Positions 21,891-32,672 are shown, numbered from the stretch's first letter. The stretch: DNA of 64,000 nucleotides from Arthrobacter sp. Hiyo8 (GCA_001549895.1 AP014719.1:744001-808000), one strand, 5' to 3'. The notes: generated by a model from the sequence alone, not told the origin. Made by a program: numbers and translations.

Positions 21891-22244
21891 ATGACTATCC
21901 TCTTCAACGTCCTGCTGTTCTTGCATATCGTCGGCGCAGCCATGATTGTGGGCTACTGGATCGCCACCATGAAGCAGCCGACCGTCCACCCGCGCCAGCG
22001 CGACGGCGCCTTCGTGCAGCTGATCACCGGCATTGCCATGATGGGAATCCTCCCCATGCTGCCCAACGCCGACCCCAACTACTTCAAGCTGGGCATCAAG
22101 TTCGCGATCGGCCTCGCCGTGGCCGTGCTCGCCGTCATCGGCTCACGCAAGGTCAAGAAGGGCGAACCGGTCTCAACAGGACTGGCCCATGGCGTCGGCG
22201 GCCTGGGATTGCTCAACATCGCCATCGCAACGATCTGGCAGTAG
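21891..22244 (+). CDS. small membrane protein of unknown function
   Basis: A 117-residue intact protein with four predicted hydrophobic segments: LFNVLLFLHIVGAAMIVGYW, QLITGIAMMGILPML, IKFAIGLAVAVLAVIG and GVGGLGLLNIAIATIW. Polar loops carry KQPTVHPRQRDG and SRKVKKGEPV. No family was recognised with certainty; similar four-helix proteins are found across Micrococcales. The ATG at 21891 follows an 'aagctggagcc' stretch with GGAG at correct distance. It lies between a terminator and the OsmC gene. Confidence 0.75.
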   Translation: MTILFNVLLFLHIVGAAMIVGYWIATMKQPTVHPRQRDGAFVQLITGIAMMGILPMLPNADPNYFKLGIKFAIGLAVAVLAVIGSRKVKKGEPVSTGLAHGVGGLGLLNIAIATIWQ

Positions 22245-22457
22245 GAGCGGAAAAGCGCTGACCGGAGCAAACCGCGCGGCCGCCTGGACCATTCGTCCGG
22301 GCGGCCGTCGCCGCTTAATCCGTGGCCGCCCGAACCACGGCAGTCACAATCCTCTGAGAGCGGACAAGCGGTGCGCCGCCGCCGTCGAATCCCTAGGATT
22401 GAACCCGGCGGCATCCGGTATCCGGGTGCCAATTCGCAACGACGCTGAGGAGTGGAC

Positions 22458-22886
22458 ATGGCTACAACACGCACCGCACACACCGTATGGAACGGCAACC
22501 TGATCGAAGGCGCCGGCAACACCACGCTGGACAGCTCCGGACTCGGACCCTTCAACGTCACCTGGAAGGCCCGCGCGGAGTCCGCAGAGGGCAAGACCAG
22601 CCCCGAAGAGCTGATTGCCGCCGCGCACTCGGCATGCTTCTCGATGGCCTTCAGCAACGGCGTCGCAGGCGCAGGCTTCACGCCGGAGGAGGTCAACACC
22701 AAGGCCGACGTCACCTTCCAGCCAGGCGAAGGCATCACGGGCATCCACCTGACCGTGAGCGCACGCATCCCCGGTGTTTCCGAAGAAGAATTCCAGCGCC
22801 TCGCCGAAGACGCCAAGCTCAACTGCCCGGTTTCCCAGGCACTCCGGGCAACCCCGATCACGCTGGATGCCACGCTCGCTTCCTAG
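22458..22886 (+). CDS. OsmC/Ohr-family peroxiredoxin
   Basis: A 142-residue intact OsmC-family thiol peroxidase, protecting against organic hydroperoxides. The two catalytic cysteines are visible in AAHSACFSMAFSNG (about residue 55) and LNCPVSQAL (about 122), with the conserved Glu in SPEELIAAAHS. The N-terminus HTVWNGNLIEGAGN matches OsmC rather than Ohr, which usually starts with the substrate-specific YTA motif. The ATG at 22458 with GGAG upstream was chosen; a GTG two codons earlier is less well placed. It is transcribed alone. Confidence 0.92.
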   Translation: MATTRTAHTVWNGNLIEGAGNTTLDSSGLGPFNVTWKARAESAEGKTSPEELIAAAHSACFSMAFSNGVAGAGFTPEEVNTKADVTFQPGEGITGIHLTVSARIPGVSEEEFQRLAEDAKLNCPVSQALRATPITLDATLAS

Positions 22887-22918
22887 CGGCAACCCGTCCG
22901 AAACCTGTCCAAAAAGCG

Positions 22919-22951
22919 AGTCCCGCCTTTCCTTCCGGAAGGGCGGGGACT
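22919..22951. terminator. imperfect hairpin between osmC-type gene and the S41 protease gene
   Basis: The two arms AGTCCCGCC and GGCGGGGACT match except that the left arm has three C where the right has four G. It lies between two convergent genes. The missing C could itself be one of the sequence deletions seen in the coding regions. Confidence 0.6.
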
Positions 22952-22970
22952 TCGTCGTGCGGGCCTCCAG

Positions 22971-25900
22971 CTAGCTCTTTTGCGGCCTTGCGGGCAACGC
23001 GGCCGGGCGGAGCTTGCGGTAGCCTTCACGCAGCGGTGGCCGGTCCGTGGGTAGTTCCTGCACCATTTCCTTGAGCGCGCCGATCCCGTACTCCAGCTGG
23101 GGATCGGTACCGGCCGCGTAGGCGTGCGGCGGGAACACTACTTCGATGTCAGGCTCAACCCCGAAGTTCTCCACGCTCCAACCGATGCCGCCGGAGAACC
23201 ACGTGGCATAGCGCGGCTGGGTCACGCCGGTGCCGTCAGCCAGGGCGAAACGGTTGTCGATGCCGACCACGCCGCCCCAGGTCCGGGTGCCGATGACCGG
23301 GCCGATGCCGCGGAGTTTGGACACCTGCGTGATGATGTCGCCGTCGGAGCCGGCGAATTCGTCGGCGAGGATAATAACGGGCCGCGCGGGGCGTGGTGCG
23401 GGTACGTACGCGGCTTTTCGCCGCGCGGCATGCTCCAGCCGGTGACCTTGCGGCCGATCAGTTCAGCCACGAGCTGCGACGTGTGGCCACCGCGGTTCCG
23501 CCGGACATCGACAATCAACCCGTCCAGCGCGGTCTCGGTGTCAAGGTCCCGGTGAAGCTGCGCCCAGCCGTTGGCCATCATGTCCGGTACATGCAGATAG
23601 CCGAACTTTCCATTCGAGGCCTCGCGCACGGTGCGCCTGTTGGCGTGAACCCACTCCTGGTACCGCAAGCGTTCCTCGTCCTTCACTGGAACCACGGCGA
23701 TCCGCCGCTGCCGGCCTGCCGCCCCGGCGTGCCGGCCGCCGTTCAGGATCGTGAGTTCCACGGTCCGGCCCGCTGCGCCACCAGTTGCTTGGCCGGAGTT
23801 CGGTCTGCGGAGAGCCCGACGCCGTCGATCGCCAGGATCACGTCGCCCACCTTCGCGTCGGCTCCCGGCCGGGTCAGCGGCGAGTTGGCCAGGGGTCGGA
23901 AGTGTCTCCCGCCAGGATGCGCGTGATCTCCCAACCGGCTTCCGTGAGCTTGAGGTCGGCACCGAGCCTGCCCTGGCCGTTGCTCCCTGGTTCGCCCACC
24001 GCAGCCGGACGAACGTATGCGTGGGACGTGCCAAGCTCACCGTGCAGTTCCCACAGAAGGTCCACCAGGTCGTCGTGCGAGCCGAGGCGTTCGACGACGG
24101 GACGGTACCGCCGGTAGACCGAATCCCAGTCCTGGCCCGCCATGTCTTCGGTCCAGAAGAAGTCCCGCTGCAGCCGCCATGCTTCGTCGAATGCCTGTCC
24201 CCATACGGACAACGGATCCAAGACCATCCGGATCCGGTTCAGCTCAACCTTGACAAGCTCTCCCGATTCTTCCTCGGCCTTGGCGTCGGATGGTACGGCG
24301 ACAACCTGCTTATCATTGACGAAGACCAGTTTCTTGCCGTCTCCGGAGAGTCGGTAGCGCTCCACGGCGGGGACGAGTGTGACCTGTTTCTGCTTCGAAA
24401 GCTCGTAGCGGACCAGCGCTGGAGCAGGTGCCTTGTCCTGCACCGTGCCACGGCCATCTCCCGTGACGCCTGAGAGGGGGTATCGAGCCACAGCAGCGCG
24501 CCGCTGGAGGCCGAAAGCGCCGAGTAGTTGCCCTGCGGCACCGGGACGCCGATGACGCGCAACGGCAGGCCCTCACGGTCCACCCGGACCGTGACGGCGG
24601 TTCCGGCACCATCCCGGTACCGTCCTTCTCGGCGTTCCTTGCGCCGTTCTCCCCTTCGGGTACGGCGTCCGCTTCCTCCTCGTCCAGCATGTCCACGACC
24701 GGGCCGAAAGGCGAAGGAGTGGCTGCAGCGAGTGCCACAAGGTACGGCTTGATGGGGCTGGGGAACGACAGGTCGAAGGCATGGCCGTCGTACACGGGAT
24801 CGAAGCTGCGGTTCGAGAGGAACGCCAGAAATTTTCCGTCGGGAGTGAAGGCCGGCGATTCGTCGCAGAAGCGGCCGTCCGTGACCTCCACGATGTCTCC
24901 AGGGTTGGCGGTGTTGACCATGCGCAACTTGCTCCGTGAGCCGAAGGATGTCACAGGCTCTGACCATGCGAGCCATTGCGAGTCCGGCGACCACGCGAGG
25001 CCGTCAATGCTGCCGTCCCCTACGCTGACAAGCCGCGACAAGGTGCCATTGGCAGTGTCGGCCAGGTAAACGTCCCCGAACGCGGTACCCACGGCAAGCC
25101 ACTTGCCATCGGGACTGGCTTCGAGGGCGCTCGGACGGGCTGCCCTGGGGAAATCGATCCTCAGGAAGTCGAGCCGTGGCTCTTCGGCTCCGCCACGTGT
25201 GGCGCTCATCGGTGCAGTCACGCTATCCGCGGACGCCGGAGCTGGCTCCGCGTGCGGTTCCTGCAGCCGAACCCCGGACGTCTCGGGCTGTCCCGTGATC
25301 GCCGATGCCGAGACGGGGCGGGGCAGTTGTCCGGCGCCGTCCTCTTCACCTTCGCGTCGGGCGGGTGCGGCGTCCTGGACTGGTGCTTCGACCGCCGGTT
25401 GCGACAAGCGCGGGCAATCCTCTTGATGTAGATGGCGTCGACGCCGTCATGGTCCGCTACGTAGGCGATACGACCGTCAATAAGGGGCCGGGGAAGCCGT
25501 GCCCGCACGCCGGGAGTCGCTTCGACAACGCGGGACGGTCCGTCTTTGTGGCGCAGCCAGTGGATGGTTCCGTGGGATTCCACAGCGCTTGCCGAACCGG
25601 CCGCGTTGGGGAAGACGTCGCCCAAGTGGGCGGCGACTTTGAGGGTGCCGGCCGCCGCGACTGGGATGCCGAGCCCAGGCTGACGTCAAGCCGTACTGCC
25701 TCGGCGTCGGACTCAAGACTCGGCAGGATCCACAACTCGCCAGCCGATTCGAAGATGACCCGCTTGCCGTCGCTCGCGGCGTGCCGGACGTAGAAGTCCT
25801 CGTGATCGGTGTGCCGGCGCAGGTCCGAACCGTCCGGCCGCACCGAGTAAAGATTTCCGTAGCCCTCGTGATCCGAGAGGAAGGCGATCCGTCCGCCTAC

Positions 25901-26498
25901 CCACAGCGGGTCCGCGAGGTTCCCGTCGAGCCCGGAAAGCAAGCGGGCGAACTCGCCGTTCCCGTCGGCGTCGATCCACAATTTACCGGCGGTACCGCCA
26001 CGGTACCGCTTCCACCAGGCAGGCTCGCGCGAGAGCACACTGGCAAGGACAACGGGTCGCTCGTCCCCACTTCCGGGCCGAACGCCACCGATTCGACGGG
26101 GCCGAAAGGAAGCTCGACGGCGGGGCCGCCGTCGAACGGCAAGGCGTAAGCATGCGTGTGCCGCCCCTCGGCCTGTTCAAAAGCCGTCGTGACCACAACG
26201 TCGCCTGAGGAGGTGAATCCCTTGACACGGGTGGTGCTGTGACCGAAGTAGCTCAACTGCCGGTACCCGCCGCCGTCGACGTTCGCTGTCACCACCTCGG
26301 GAGCAGCCCCGACGATCGTCGTCCACACAAGCCGCTTGCCGTCCGGGTGAAGCGGGGATTGCGCGCAGGGAGCTGCTGGGCCGAAATCCGCCACGCGCGG
26401 CCTCCGGCCACGGGCGCAATCCAAACGTCGTCTTCGGCCACGAAGGTGATCAAATCACCGTGCAAATGCGGGAAACGGAAGTAGCTGGAGGAGGTCAT
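22971..26498 (-). CDS. tricorn-like S41 family protease (at least nine frameshifts)
   Basis: A very large peptidase of about 1,170 residues after repair. The N-terminal two thirds is made of beta-propeller repeats with tags such as NPRFTPDGKRLVW-like, IAFLSDHEGYGNLYSVRPDGSD, LEASPDGKWLAVG, LAWSPDSQWLAWS and PAFTPDGKFLAFLSNRSFDP. Then come the core region (WRLQRDFFWTEDMAGQDWDSV), a PDZ domain (VGDVILAIDGVGLS) and the catalytic S41 domain (LIVDVRRNRGGHTSQLVAELI; serine in EFAGSDGDIIT; GIGPVIGTRTWGGVVG). Frame changes occur near 26350, 26066, 25660, 25425, 24610, 24470, 23895, 23760 and 23375. The family degrades peptides released by the proteasome in archaea; actinobacterial members are less studied. 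It is divergent from the epimerase gene. Confidence 0.88.
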
Positions 26499-26582
26499 TG
26501 TTCGATCATAGTCAAAGGAGTCGCGAGGGCTTTTGAGGCCTGCCGTAATGCCGGAGTGATGCTTGCCATGATGAGATAGGGC

Positions 26583-27480
26583 ATGCGAATCGTGATATCG
26601 GGTGCCTCGGGATTCATCGGAACTGCGCTCTCCGCGCATCTCCTCGGCAGCGGGCACGACGTCGTCCGGCTGGTTCGCCGCCCGCCTGAAGGAACCGGCG
26701 AAGCCTCTTGGGATCCGGCCGCGGCCAACTGGATGAGGCGGTACTCGATGGCGCAGACGCTGTGGTCAACCTCTCCGGTGCAGGCATCGGGGAGCGGCGC
26801 TGGACCAAAGCACGCGTGCGCGAAATTATCGACTCACGATTGCGGACCACAAAAACTCTCACGGCAGCCATGGGACGGCTGGGAACTCCGCCCGGAACAT
26901 TCCTGAGCCAGTCAGCCTCGGGTTATTACGGCTCGTCTCGTGCCGGCCTGCTCCGGGAAGACGCGGGGCCAGGCAAAGGCATGCTGGCCACCCTGTGCGT
27001 CGATTGGGAGGCCGCCGCCACACGGCACCCGCAGGCGTGCGGGTGGTGACGCCGCGCACCGGCGTGGTCCTCAGCCCTGATGGCGGAGCGCTGGGTCCGC
27101 TCCTTCCGTTGCTGAAGATGGGCGTGGGCGGACCGTTGGGAAACGGCCGGCAATATTGGCCCTGGATTTCCCTTGTGGATGAAGTTTCAGCCTTCGAATA
27201 CCTGCTCAACTCCTCGCTCGAAGGTCCCGTCAACGTGTGCGCCCCGGAAAGCGCTGACGTCAACGCCATCGTTGCGCAATTGGCGGCGGCCCTGCACCGG
27301 CCGGCGTTCCTTCGCGTACCTGCCCCCGCGCTGCGCTTGGTCCTCGGCAGCCATCTGGCGGAGGAACTTGTCCTCGCCAACCAGCGCATGGAACCGGCAC
27401 GGCTGGTGGACTCAGGCTTTGCCTGGCAGCACCCCGCGCTGGCGGATGCCGCCCAATGGGTGGCAAGCGGCGGCAAGTGA
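26583..27480 (+). CDS. TIGR01777-family NAD(P)-dependent epimerase (two frameshifts)
   Basis: A short-chain dehydrogenase-like protein of the YfcH/TIGR01777 family. It starts MRIVISGASGFIGTALSAHL with the Rossmann motif GASGFIG, continues with VNLSGAGIGERRWT, ESRLRTTKTL-like (DSRLRTTKTLTAAM), SASGYYG with the catalytic Tyr, VTPRTGVVLSPDGGAL, and ends with the DUF1731 tail (FLRVPAPALRLVLGSHLAEELVLANQRMEP, then FAWQHPALADA). Frame changes near 26728 and 27020 each fit one lost G. Repaired length is about 300 residues. The substrate is unknown for the whole family. It converges with the kinase gene, with only four bases between stops. Confidence 0.87.
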
Positions 27481-27484
27481 TCAT

Positions 27485-29170
27485 TTAAGACTGCTTGGCC
27501 AGGATCTCGGTGATCCTCCACGCGTCCTCGCCACGCAGGAGAACCACCCTGAGTTCCTGTGGTTCGCCCCGGGGCCGCGCTCCGACGATCTCCCCTGCTG
27601 CGTCCCGTTCTTCATAGGCGGACGTTTCCACCGTGACAGCAACTGCTGCCCGGTCCGGGCTGGAAGGTCTCTCCACACTCACGCTCGAGAGGGTGGTGGA
27701 AAAGCCCGCGAGAACCAAGCCGGCGCCGAGCAATTCGTCCTTGAGCTTTCCATCGGAGGCGGCAGCCGCCGAGCCCTGCACATTAACGTGTTCCAGGAGC
27801 TCGAACTTTCCGGAACTCAGCGCCTTGTCCCGGAGTGCCGACAGTCCCCGTATGGCTTCCTCCGGGTTTGCGGATCGGATCCGGCCCCATACCACCGCGG
27901 GAACTTCTGCCTCCACCGGGACTTTATCGGGACCGGCCCCTGCTGGGTATTGCGCGGCATGCCGGGCTCGCTCGCGACTCGTTCTTCCTGGGAAGCACTC
28001 GACGCCGGGCCAGGGCCGTTTGCCCGGCTCCCGGTCCTCGATCGCCAGCCCACCACACCGCACCAGCCAACCACACAGCGGCTACTGATCCGGCGCCCGC
28101 AATCATCCCCAGAGCGAGCACGACGGGCGCCGCCCGCCGTCGTTCGGAAACCGGCGCAACCGCACGCCGGTGTCTGCGTCCCGACCCTGGAGGGCGGAAG
28201 CGGCCGAAAAGCGCCGCGATGCGGGCGCGCTTTGGGCGAGGAGCAGAAGCCCGACGCCGGGTCATCAGTTCCGGAACAACCGTCGCGTGCACCGAAACGG
28301 AAAGGTCCACAGCTTCCGGCGGTGCGCTTCGGTAGACCGCAACACCCAATTCGGCCGCGGACGGCCGCTGCTGCGCCTCTGGATGAAGCCCGGCCTCGAT
28401 CGCAACGGCCAAGGCAGTAGGCACCGCAGGCACCAAGAGTGTCAAGGGCGGCCGGCGTGCCGCAGTGTCCGGGCGGAACCCGTGAGGCAATACCAGCCAA
28501 GCGCGGCGAGGGCGTAGGTATCGCGCTGCGGCTCCAGTTCCGCTGTCCCCGGACAGCCGGAGCAGGATCCGCGAATCCTGGGGTGCCCGAGTCCGGAACC
28601 CCGCGGCGTCCCCACCATGCGGGAAATGCCCATGTCCGAGAGGAGCGGTTTCCCTTGCGCGGTGAAGAGGACATTTCCGGGCGAAACATCGGAGTGTGTC
28701 ACCCCTTGGCAATGCAGATAGGCCAAGGCCTGTGCCAGGGGCGTCAGGATGGTCACTGTCTCGCCCACGCCAAGACTCCCCCTGCTGGACACCAACTGCC
28801 CAAGCGAGCCGCCAGGGGCGTAGTCCATGACCACGCCCAAGCCGCCGTCGACGGACTCTGCCAACTCAACAACGCCATGGACCTTGACGAGGTGCTCGTG
28901 GTCCAGCCTGGATAGAAGCCGCACCTCACGCAGCAGGGATGACTTGGCGTCGCGTGGATCCGCCGTCTCCGGTTTCCGGCCGAGGCATTTCACGGCGAAG
29001 CTTTTCCCCGACCGCTGTTCCGTTGCGAGCCACACCGTGGTTCTTCCGCCGCGGCCCAGTTCACGCACCGCAACAAAGCCCGGGATCACAGGTTCGGAAG
29101 GTTCGATCCCTTGGGAGGGCATGTCCCGCTCACGGTCCTGGGCACTCCCGCAGGTCGAAAAAGTCTCCAT
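27485..29170 (-). CDS. Ser/Thr protein kinase-like membrane protein with altered motifs (about four frameshifts)
   Basis: The N-terminal domain is a Hanks-type kinase: glycine loop RELGRGGRTTVWLAT, ATP lysine in FAVKCLG, helix C with LLREVRLLSRLDHEHLV, catalytic loop HSDVSPGNVLF (HSD instead of HRD) and LSDMGIS in place of DFG. A membrane helix (VVLALGMIAGAGSVAAVWLAG) follows about residue 340, then an extracellular domain of unrecognised type ending LRGEDAWRITEILAKQS. Frame changes near 28610, 28560, 28455 and about 28025 make parts of the linker uncertain. Catalytic Asp, Asn and Lys are kept, so activity is possible. An alternative start is the ATG at 29122. It is divergent from lipB. Confidence 0.78.
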
Positions 29171-29312
29171 GCCTCAACAAATACCGGAAATCGCGGATTC
29201 CCGCAGAAGTTATCCACAAGCCAAGGACCGGAGCCCCGCAAGCAAGCCGAGTACGACTGAGAGCTTGGCCACAAAATCATGGCCTGCGCCCGCGGGGTCT
29301 AAGCTTGTCCCC

Positions 29313-29980
29313 ATGACTCTTGAGTTTTCACAGCTGGGTCTTGCCCGGATTTCGTTGACTACATGCAGGGCTGGGATATCCAGCGCGAACTCCACAACAA
29401 GGTTGTTGCCGGCGACAAACCCAGCACCGTCTTGCTCCTTGAACATGCCGCGGTGTACACGGCAGGCAAGCTCACGGAGGACCACGAGCGCCCGTTTGAC
29501 GGCACGCCGGTTGTTCCCGTGGACCGTGGCGGCAAATTGACCTGGCACGGACCCGGCCAACTCATTGCCTACCCCATCCTCAAACTGAAGAACCGCGCCG
29601 GGATCCGTGACTACGTCGAGCGTCTCGAAGCCGTCATGATCGCGATCATGGAGGACTACGGAATCAAGGCCACGCGGGTCAAAGGCCGGGCGGGAGTCTG
29701 GGTCCTCGCGGACGACAAGGGTCCGGACCGCAAGATCGCCGCGATCGGTATCCGCGTCCTCGACGGCGTGACCATGCACGGCGTGGCCATCAACTGCAGC
29801 AATGACCTCGCTCCCTACGCACAGATCATCGCGTGCGGCATCACCGACGCGAGCGTCACCACCATGTCCATCGAGACCGGCAAGACCATCAACCCGGCCG
29901 ACATTGCCGAGCGCTTCATCGAAGAGTTCCGCAAGCACGAAGAAGCACTCGTATCCAGCCCCGAAGGAGCACTCCAGTGA
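29313..29980 (+). CDS. lipB: lipoyl(octanoyl) transferase (one frameshift)
   Basis: LipB moves octanoate from acyl carrier protein to the lipoyl domains of 2-oxoacid dehydrogenases. After [11 protein letters not shown], one C is missing near 29346 (GCCCCGGAT read as GCCCGGAT); the rest is open. Family motifs are [38 protein letters not shown], the catalytic lysine in [11 protein letters not shown] and the catalytic cysteine in [10 protein letters not shown]. Repaired length is about 222 residues. The stop overlaps the lipA start (GTGA), so the two are coupled. Its substrate, the E2 protein, is encoded about 7.5 kb upstream. Confidence 0.95.
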
Positions 29981-30995
29981 CCCTGGCACCTGAAGGCCGT
30001 AAGCTGCTGCGCGTTGAACAGCGCAACAAAGCCGTCCCGGTCGAACGCAAGCCCGAGTGGATCAAGGCCAAGGTCCAGATGGGCCCGGAATTCGTGGGCC
30101 TGAAGAACCTCGTGAAAAAAGAAGGCCTGCACACCGTCTGCGAGGAAGCCGGCTGCCCGAACATCTTCGAGTGCTGGGAAGACAAGGAAGCGACCTTCCT
30201 GATCGGCGGCTCCGAATGCACCCGCCGCTGCGACTTCTGCCAGATCGACACCGGCAAACCCTCCCCCGTGGACATGTTCGAACCCACCAAGGTCGCCCGC
30301 TCCGTCCAGGCCATGAACCTGCGCTACGCCACCGTGACCGGCGTCGCCCGCGACGACCTGGCAGACGAAGGCGTCTGGCTCTACGCCGAAACCGTCCGCA
30401 AGATCCACGAACTGAACCCCGGCACCGGCGTCGAACTGCTCGTCCCCGACTTCTCCGGCAAACCCGACCACATCAGCGCGATCTGCGACTCCGCCCCCGA
30501 AGTCTTCGCGCACAACGTCGAAACCGTGCCCCGGATCTTCAAGCGCATCCGCCCCGCGTTCCGCTACGACCGCTCCCTGGACGTCATCACCCAGGGCCGC
30601 GCCCACGGCATGGTCACCAAATCCAACCTGATCCTGGGCATGGGCGAAACCCGACAAGAGATCTCCGAAGCCCTGACCGACCTGCACGCCGCGGGCTGCG
30701 ACCTGATCACCATCACCCAGTACCTGCGCCCTCCGAACGGCACCTGCCCGTGGACCGCTGGGTCAAACCCCAGGAATTCGTCGAACTCGCCACCGAAGCC
30801 GAGGAAATCGGCTTCCTCGGCGTCATGTCCGGCCCCCTGGTCCGCTCCTCCTACCGCGCCGGACGCCTCTGGGCCACCGCGATGCGCAAAAAAGGCCGCG
30901 AGATCCCCGCCCATCTGGCCCACATCGCCGAAGGCATCCAGGACTCCGGCACCACCCGCCAGGAAGCCCGCACCCTCCTCGCACACCACGCATAG
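29977..30995 (+). CDS. lipA: lipoyl synthase (one frameshift)
   Basis: A radical SAM enzyme that inserts two sulfurs into octanoyl groups. The auxiliary cluster cysteines are in [12 protein letters not shown] and the SAM cluster cysteines in CTRRCDFC (Cys-x3-Cys-x2-Cys); [20 protein letters not shown] and [17 protein letters not shown] follow, and the C-terminal RSSYRA serine is a conserved ligand. One C is missing near 30730 (CGCCCCTCC read as CGCCCTCC). Repaired length is about 339 residues. The GTG start overlaps the lipB stop by four bases. The operon ends in a terminator. Confidence 0.95.
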
Positions 30996-31016
30996 CACGT
31001 CGGCTAAAGCACGGTC

Positions 31017-31058
31017 AAAGGACCGGACCCCGGACAAATCCGGCGTCCGGTCCTTTGG
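31017..31058 (+). terminator. terminator after lipA
   Basis: AAAGGACCGGAC pairs with GTCCGGTCCTTT, with a GC-rich inner loop that can also pair partly (CCGGAC/ATCCGG). It begins 22 bases after the lipA stop. Confidence 0.8.
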
Positions 31059-31084
31059 CATAAATCACGTAGAATTAAGGCACT

Positions 31085-31849
31085 ATGGCGAAATCCCCTG
31101 ATTCCAGCAACTCGACAACATCGGCTGCCGACGCTCCCAAGCGTGGCTTGTTTTCCCGCAAGCCCAAGGAAGCCAAGGCCAAGAAGCCGAGCCAGCTGAA
31201 GCAGATCGGCGAGGTCTTCAAGATGACCCGCCGCAATGACCCTATCGTCGTGTGGCTCATGCTGTTGGCGTTCCTTGGCGTCGTTGCTGTCAGCCTCGTC
31301 GTCGGGTTCTTCCTGAACAACTGGGTCACCGGCCTGATCATCGGCATCCCCTTGGGCCTGCTGGCAGCTGTCTTCATCCTCTCGCGGCGCGCGGAACGTG
31401 CCGCCTTCGCGCAGATCGAGAACCAGCCCGGAGCTTCCGGTGCGGCTTTGGGAACCCTGCGCCGCGGCTGGATCACGGAAGACCAGCCGGTCGCCGTCAA
31501 CCCGCGTACGCAGGACGCCGTCTTCCGCGCCATCGGCCGGCCCGGCGTCGTGCTGGTCAGCGAGGGACCGTCGCATCGCGTCAAGCCGCTGGTTGACGCC
31601 GAGCGCAAGAAGCTCGCCCGTATCCTGCCGAACGTCACCATTCACGTGATCGAAAGCGGTCGTGGCGAAGGCCAAGTGCCCATTAGCCAGATCGCAAAGA
31701 CCATGAACAAATACAAGAACGAACTCACCAAGGTTGAGGTCGGCGCTGTCAGCAAGCGAATCTCTTCGCTGGGCAACCGCCTGCCGATCCCGAAGGGCAT
31801 CGACCCATACAAGGCACGCCCTGACCGCAAGGCCGCACGCGGACGCTAA
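31085..31849 (+). CDS. DUF4191 domain-containing membrane protein
   Basis: A 254-residue intact protein. The N-terminus is polar and Lys-rich ([21 protein letters not shown]), then come two membrane helices ([23 protein letters not shown] and [20 protein letters not shown]), followed by a cytoplasmic domain with [40 protein letters not shown] and [17 protein letters not shown]. This is DUF4191, which lies next to lipA in a wide range of actinobacteria; the function is unknown. A terminator precedes it and another follows, so it seems to have its own promoter. Confidence 0.88.
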   Translation: MAKSPDSSNSTTSAADAPKRGLFSRKPKEAKAKKPSQLKQIGEVFKMTRRNDPIVVWLMLLAFLGVVAVSLVVGFFLNNWVTGLIIGIPLGLLAAVFILSRRAERAAFAQIENQPGASGAALGTLRRGWITEDQPVAVNPRTQDAVFRAIGRPGVVLVSEGPSHRVKPLVDAERKKLARILPNVTIHVIESGRGEGQVPISQIAKTMNKYKNELTKVEVGAVSKRISSLGNRLPIPKGIDPYKARPDRKAARGR

Positions 31850-31856
31850 CCACGAC

Positions 31857-31901
31857 AAAAGCCGCCCGTTCCTGGAATCTCCAGGAACGGGCGGCTTTTT
31901 T
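31857..31901. terminator. strong bidirectional terminator
   Basis: AAAAGCCGCCCGTTCCTGG pairs perfectly with CCAGGAACGGGCGGCTTTTTT around AATCT. It separates the convergent DUF4191 and RDD genes. Confidence 0.93.
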
Positions 31902-31915
31902 GCCTGCGCAAAAAG

Positions 31916-32353
31916 TTACATCCGAATGAGGATCGTGTTCATGGCCCTGTCGTGGAGGCCACGCTGGTCAGGATCGAAAACAACCGCGGGAATCACCAGG
32001 CACAAGAGGATCGTCCTGACCAAAGCGGCCAAGGGTCCTGCCTGCGCTCCTCCGAGCCGTACCACGTGGATGCCCGCAACCCGGTGTCCGATGCTGTAGC
32101 CCAGTGTGCCGATGAGAAGGACCTGTTCCACCGCAAAGACAGCGAGTGTCGCCCATTGGTTGCCGCCGAAGGCAAAGTTGCTGATCACCAGGGCGATGAC
32201 CCAGTCGATGCAGATTGCCAGGATGCGACGGCCGGCCCGGGCCATGGAGCCTGGACCGGATTCAGGGAGGCCGAGCCGCGCTCCCGGGTACTTGGAAATT
32301 CCGGACGTGTCCGGCCCTGTGAGCCATGAACCAATATCTTTACGATCAACCAC
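31916..32353 (-). CDS. RDD family membrane protein
   Basis: A 145-residue intact protein of the RDD family. The conserved Arg and Asp lie in MARAGRRILAICIDWVIAL, the start of the first helix; the second helix is TLAVFAVEQVLLIGTLGYSIG with the family motif GHRVAGIHVVRL; the third is VRTILLCLVIPAVVFDPDQRGLHDRAMNT. The role of RDD proteins is unsettled (some are ion exchangers). It is divergent from glnA, and shares with it the promoter region that carries the GlnR-like box. Confidence 0.87.
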   Translation of the reverse strand: MVDRKDIGSWLTGPDTSGISKYPGARLGLPESGPGSMARAGRRILAICIDWVIALVISNFAFGGNQWATLAVFAVEQVLLIGTLGYSIGHRVAGIHVVRLGGAQAGPLAALVRTILLCLVIPAVVFDPDQRGLHDRAMNTILIRM

Positions 32354-32672
32354 ACTTCAAGCTTACGGCTTCACCATCGCACGCCCGACGGCGGGAGGTG
32401 GCGCCGGTGCGCTCTTGGCTGTCTTCACAAGGAAACAGACACACAGGCGAAAGACATAGACTGGCACTGCAGTAGACCAGTAGCGTTTACACGGCAGGCA
32501 GTTCTGTAACCTGCTCGAAACAATACTGACACTCCGGGGAAATCCCATTTCCCTATGGTTGGAGAAGTTGCTAGCCGCCGCATCAGGGATACTTTTTTGT
32601 TTCCCTGCTTTCGGTTTGCGCTGGACCAGACGGCCCGAGGGGCCTGTTACCTGTTATGCGTTAGGAGCATAG
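32354..32672. other. 319-bp intergenic region between the RDD gene and glnA
   Basis: No gene was found. It carries promoters for two divergent genes and a GlnR-like box (listed separately). The last ~100 bases before glnA include a T-rich stretch (TACTTTTTTGTTT) and the ribosome site AGGAG seven bases before the ATG. Confidence 0.6.
32506..32532 (+). promoter_or_regulatory. GlnR-like binding box upstream of glnA
   Basis: GTAAC-N6-GAAAC-N6-GACAC matches the a-n6-b pattern of actinobacterial GlnR boxes (gTnAc-n6-GaAAc), with the third half-site also close. It lies about 140-165 bases upstream of the glnA start, a typical distance. This would place glnA under nitrogen control by the OmpR-type regulator GlnR; no regulator gene is in the window. 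Confidence 0.6.
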
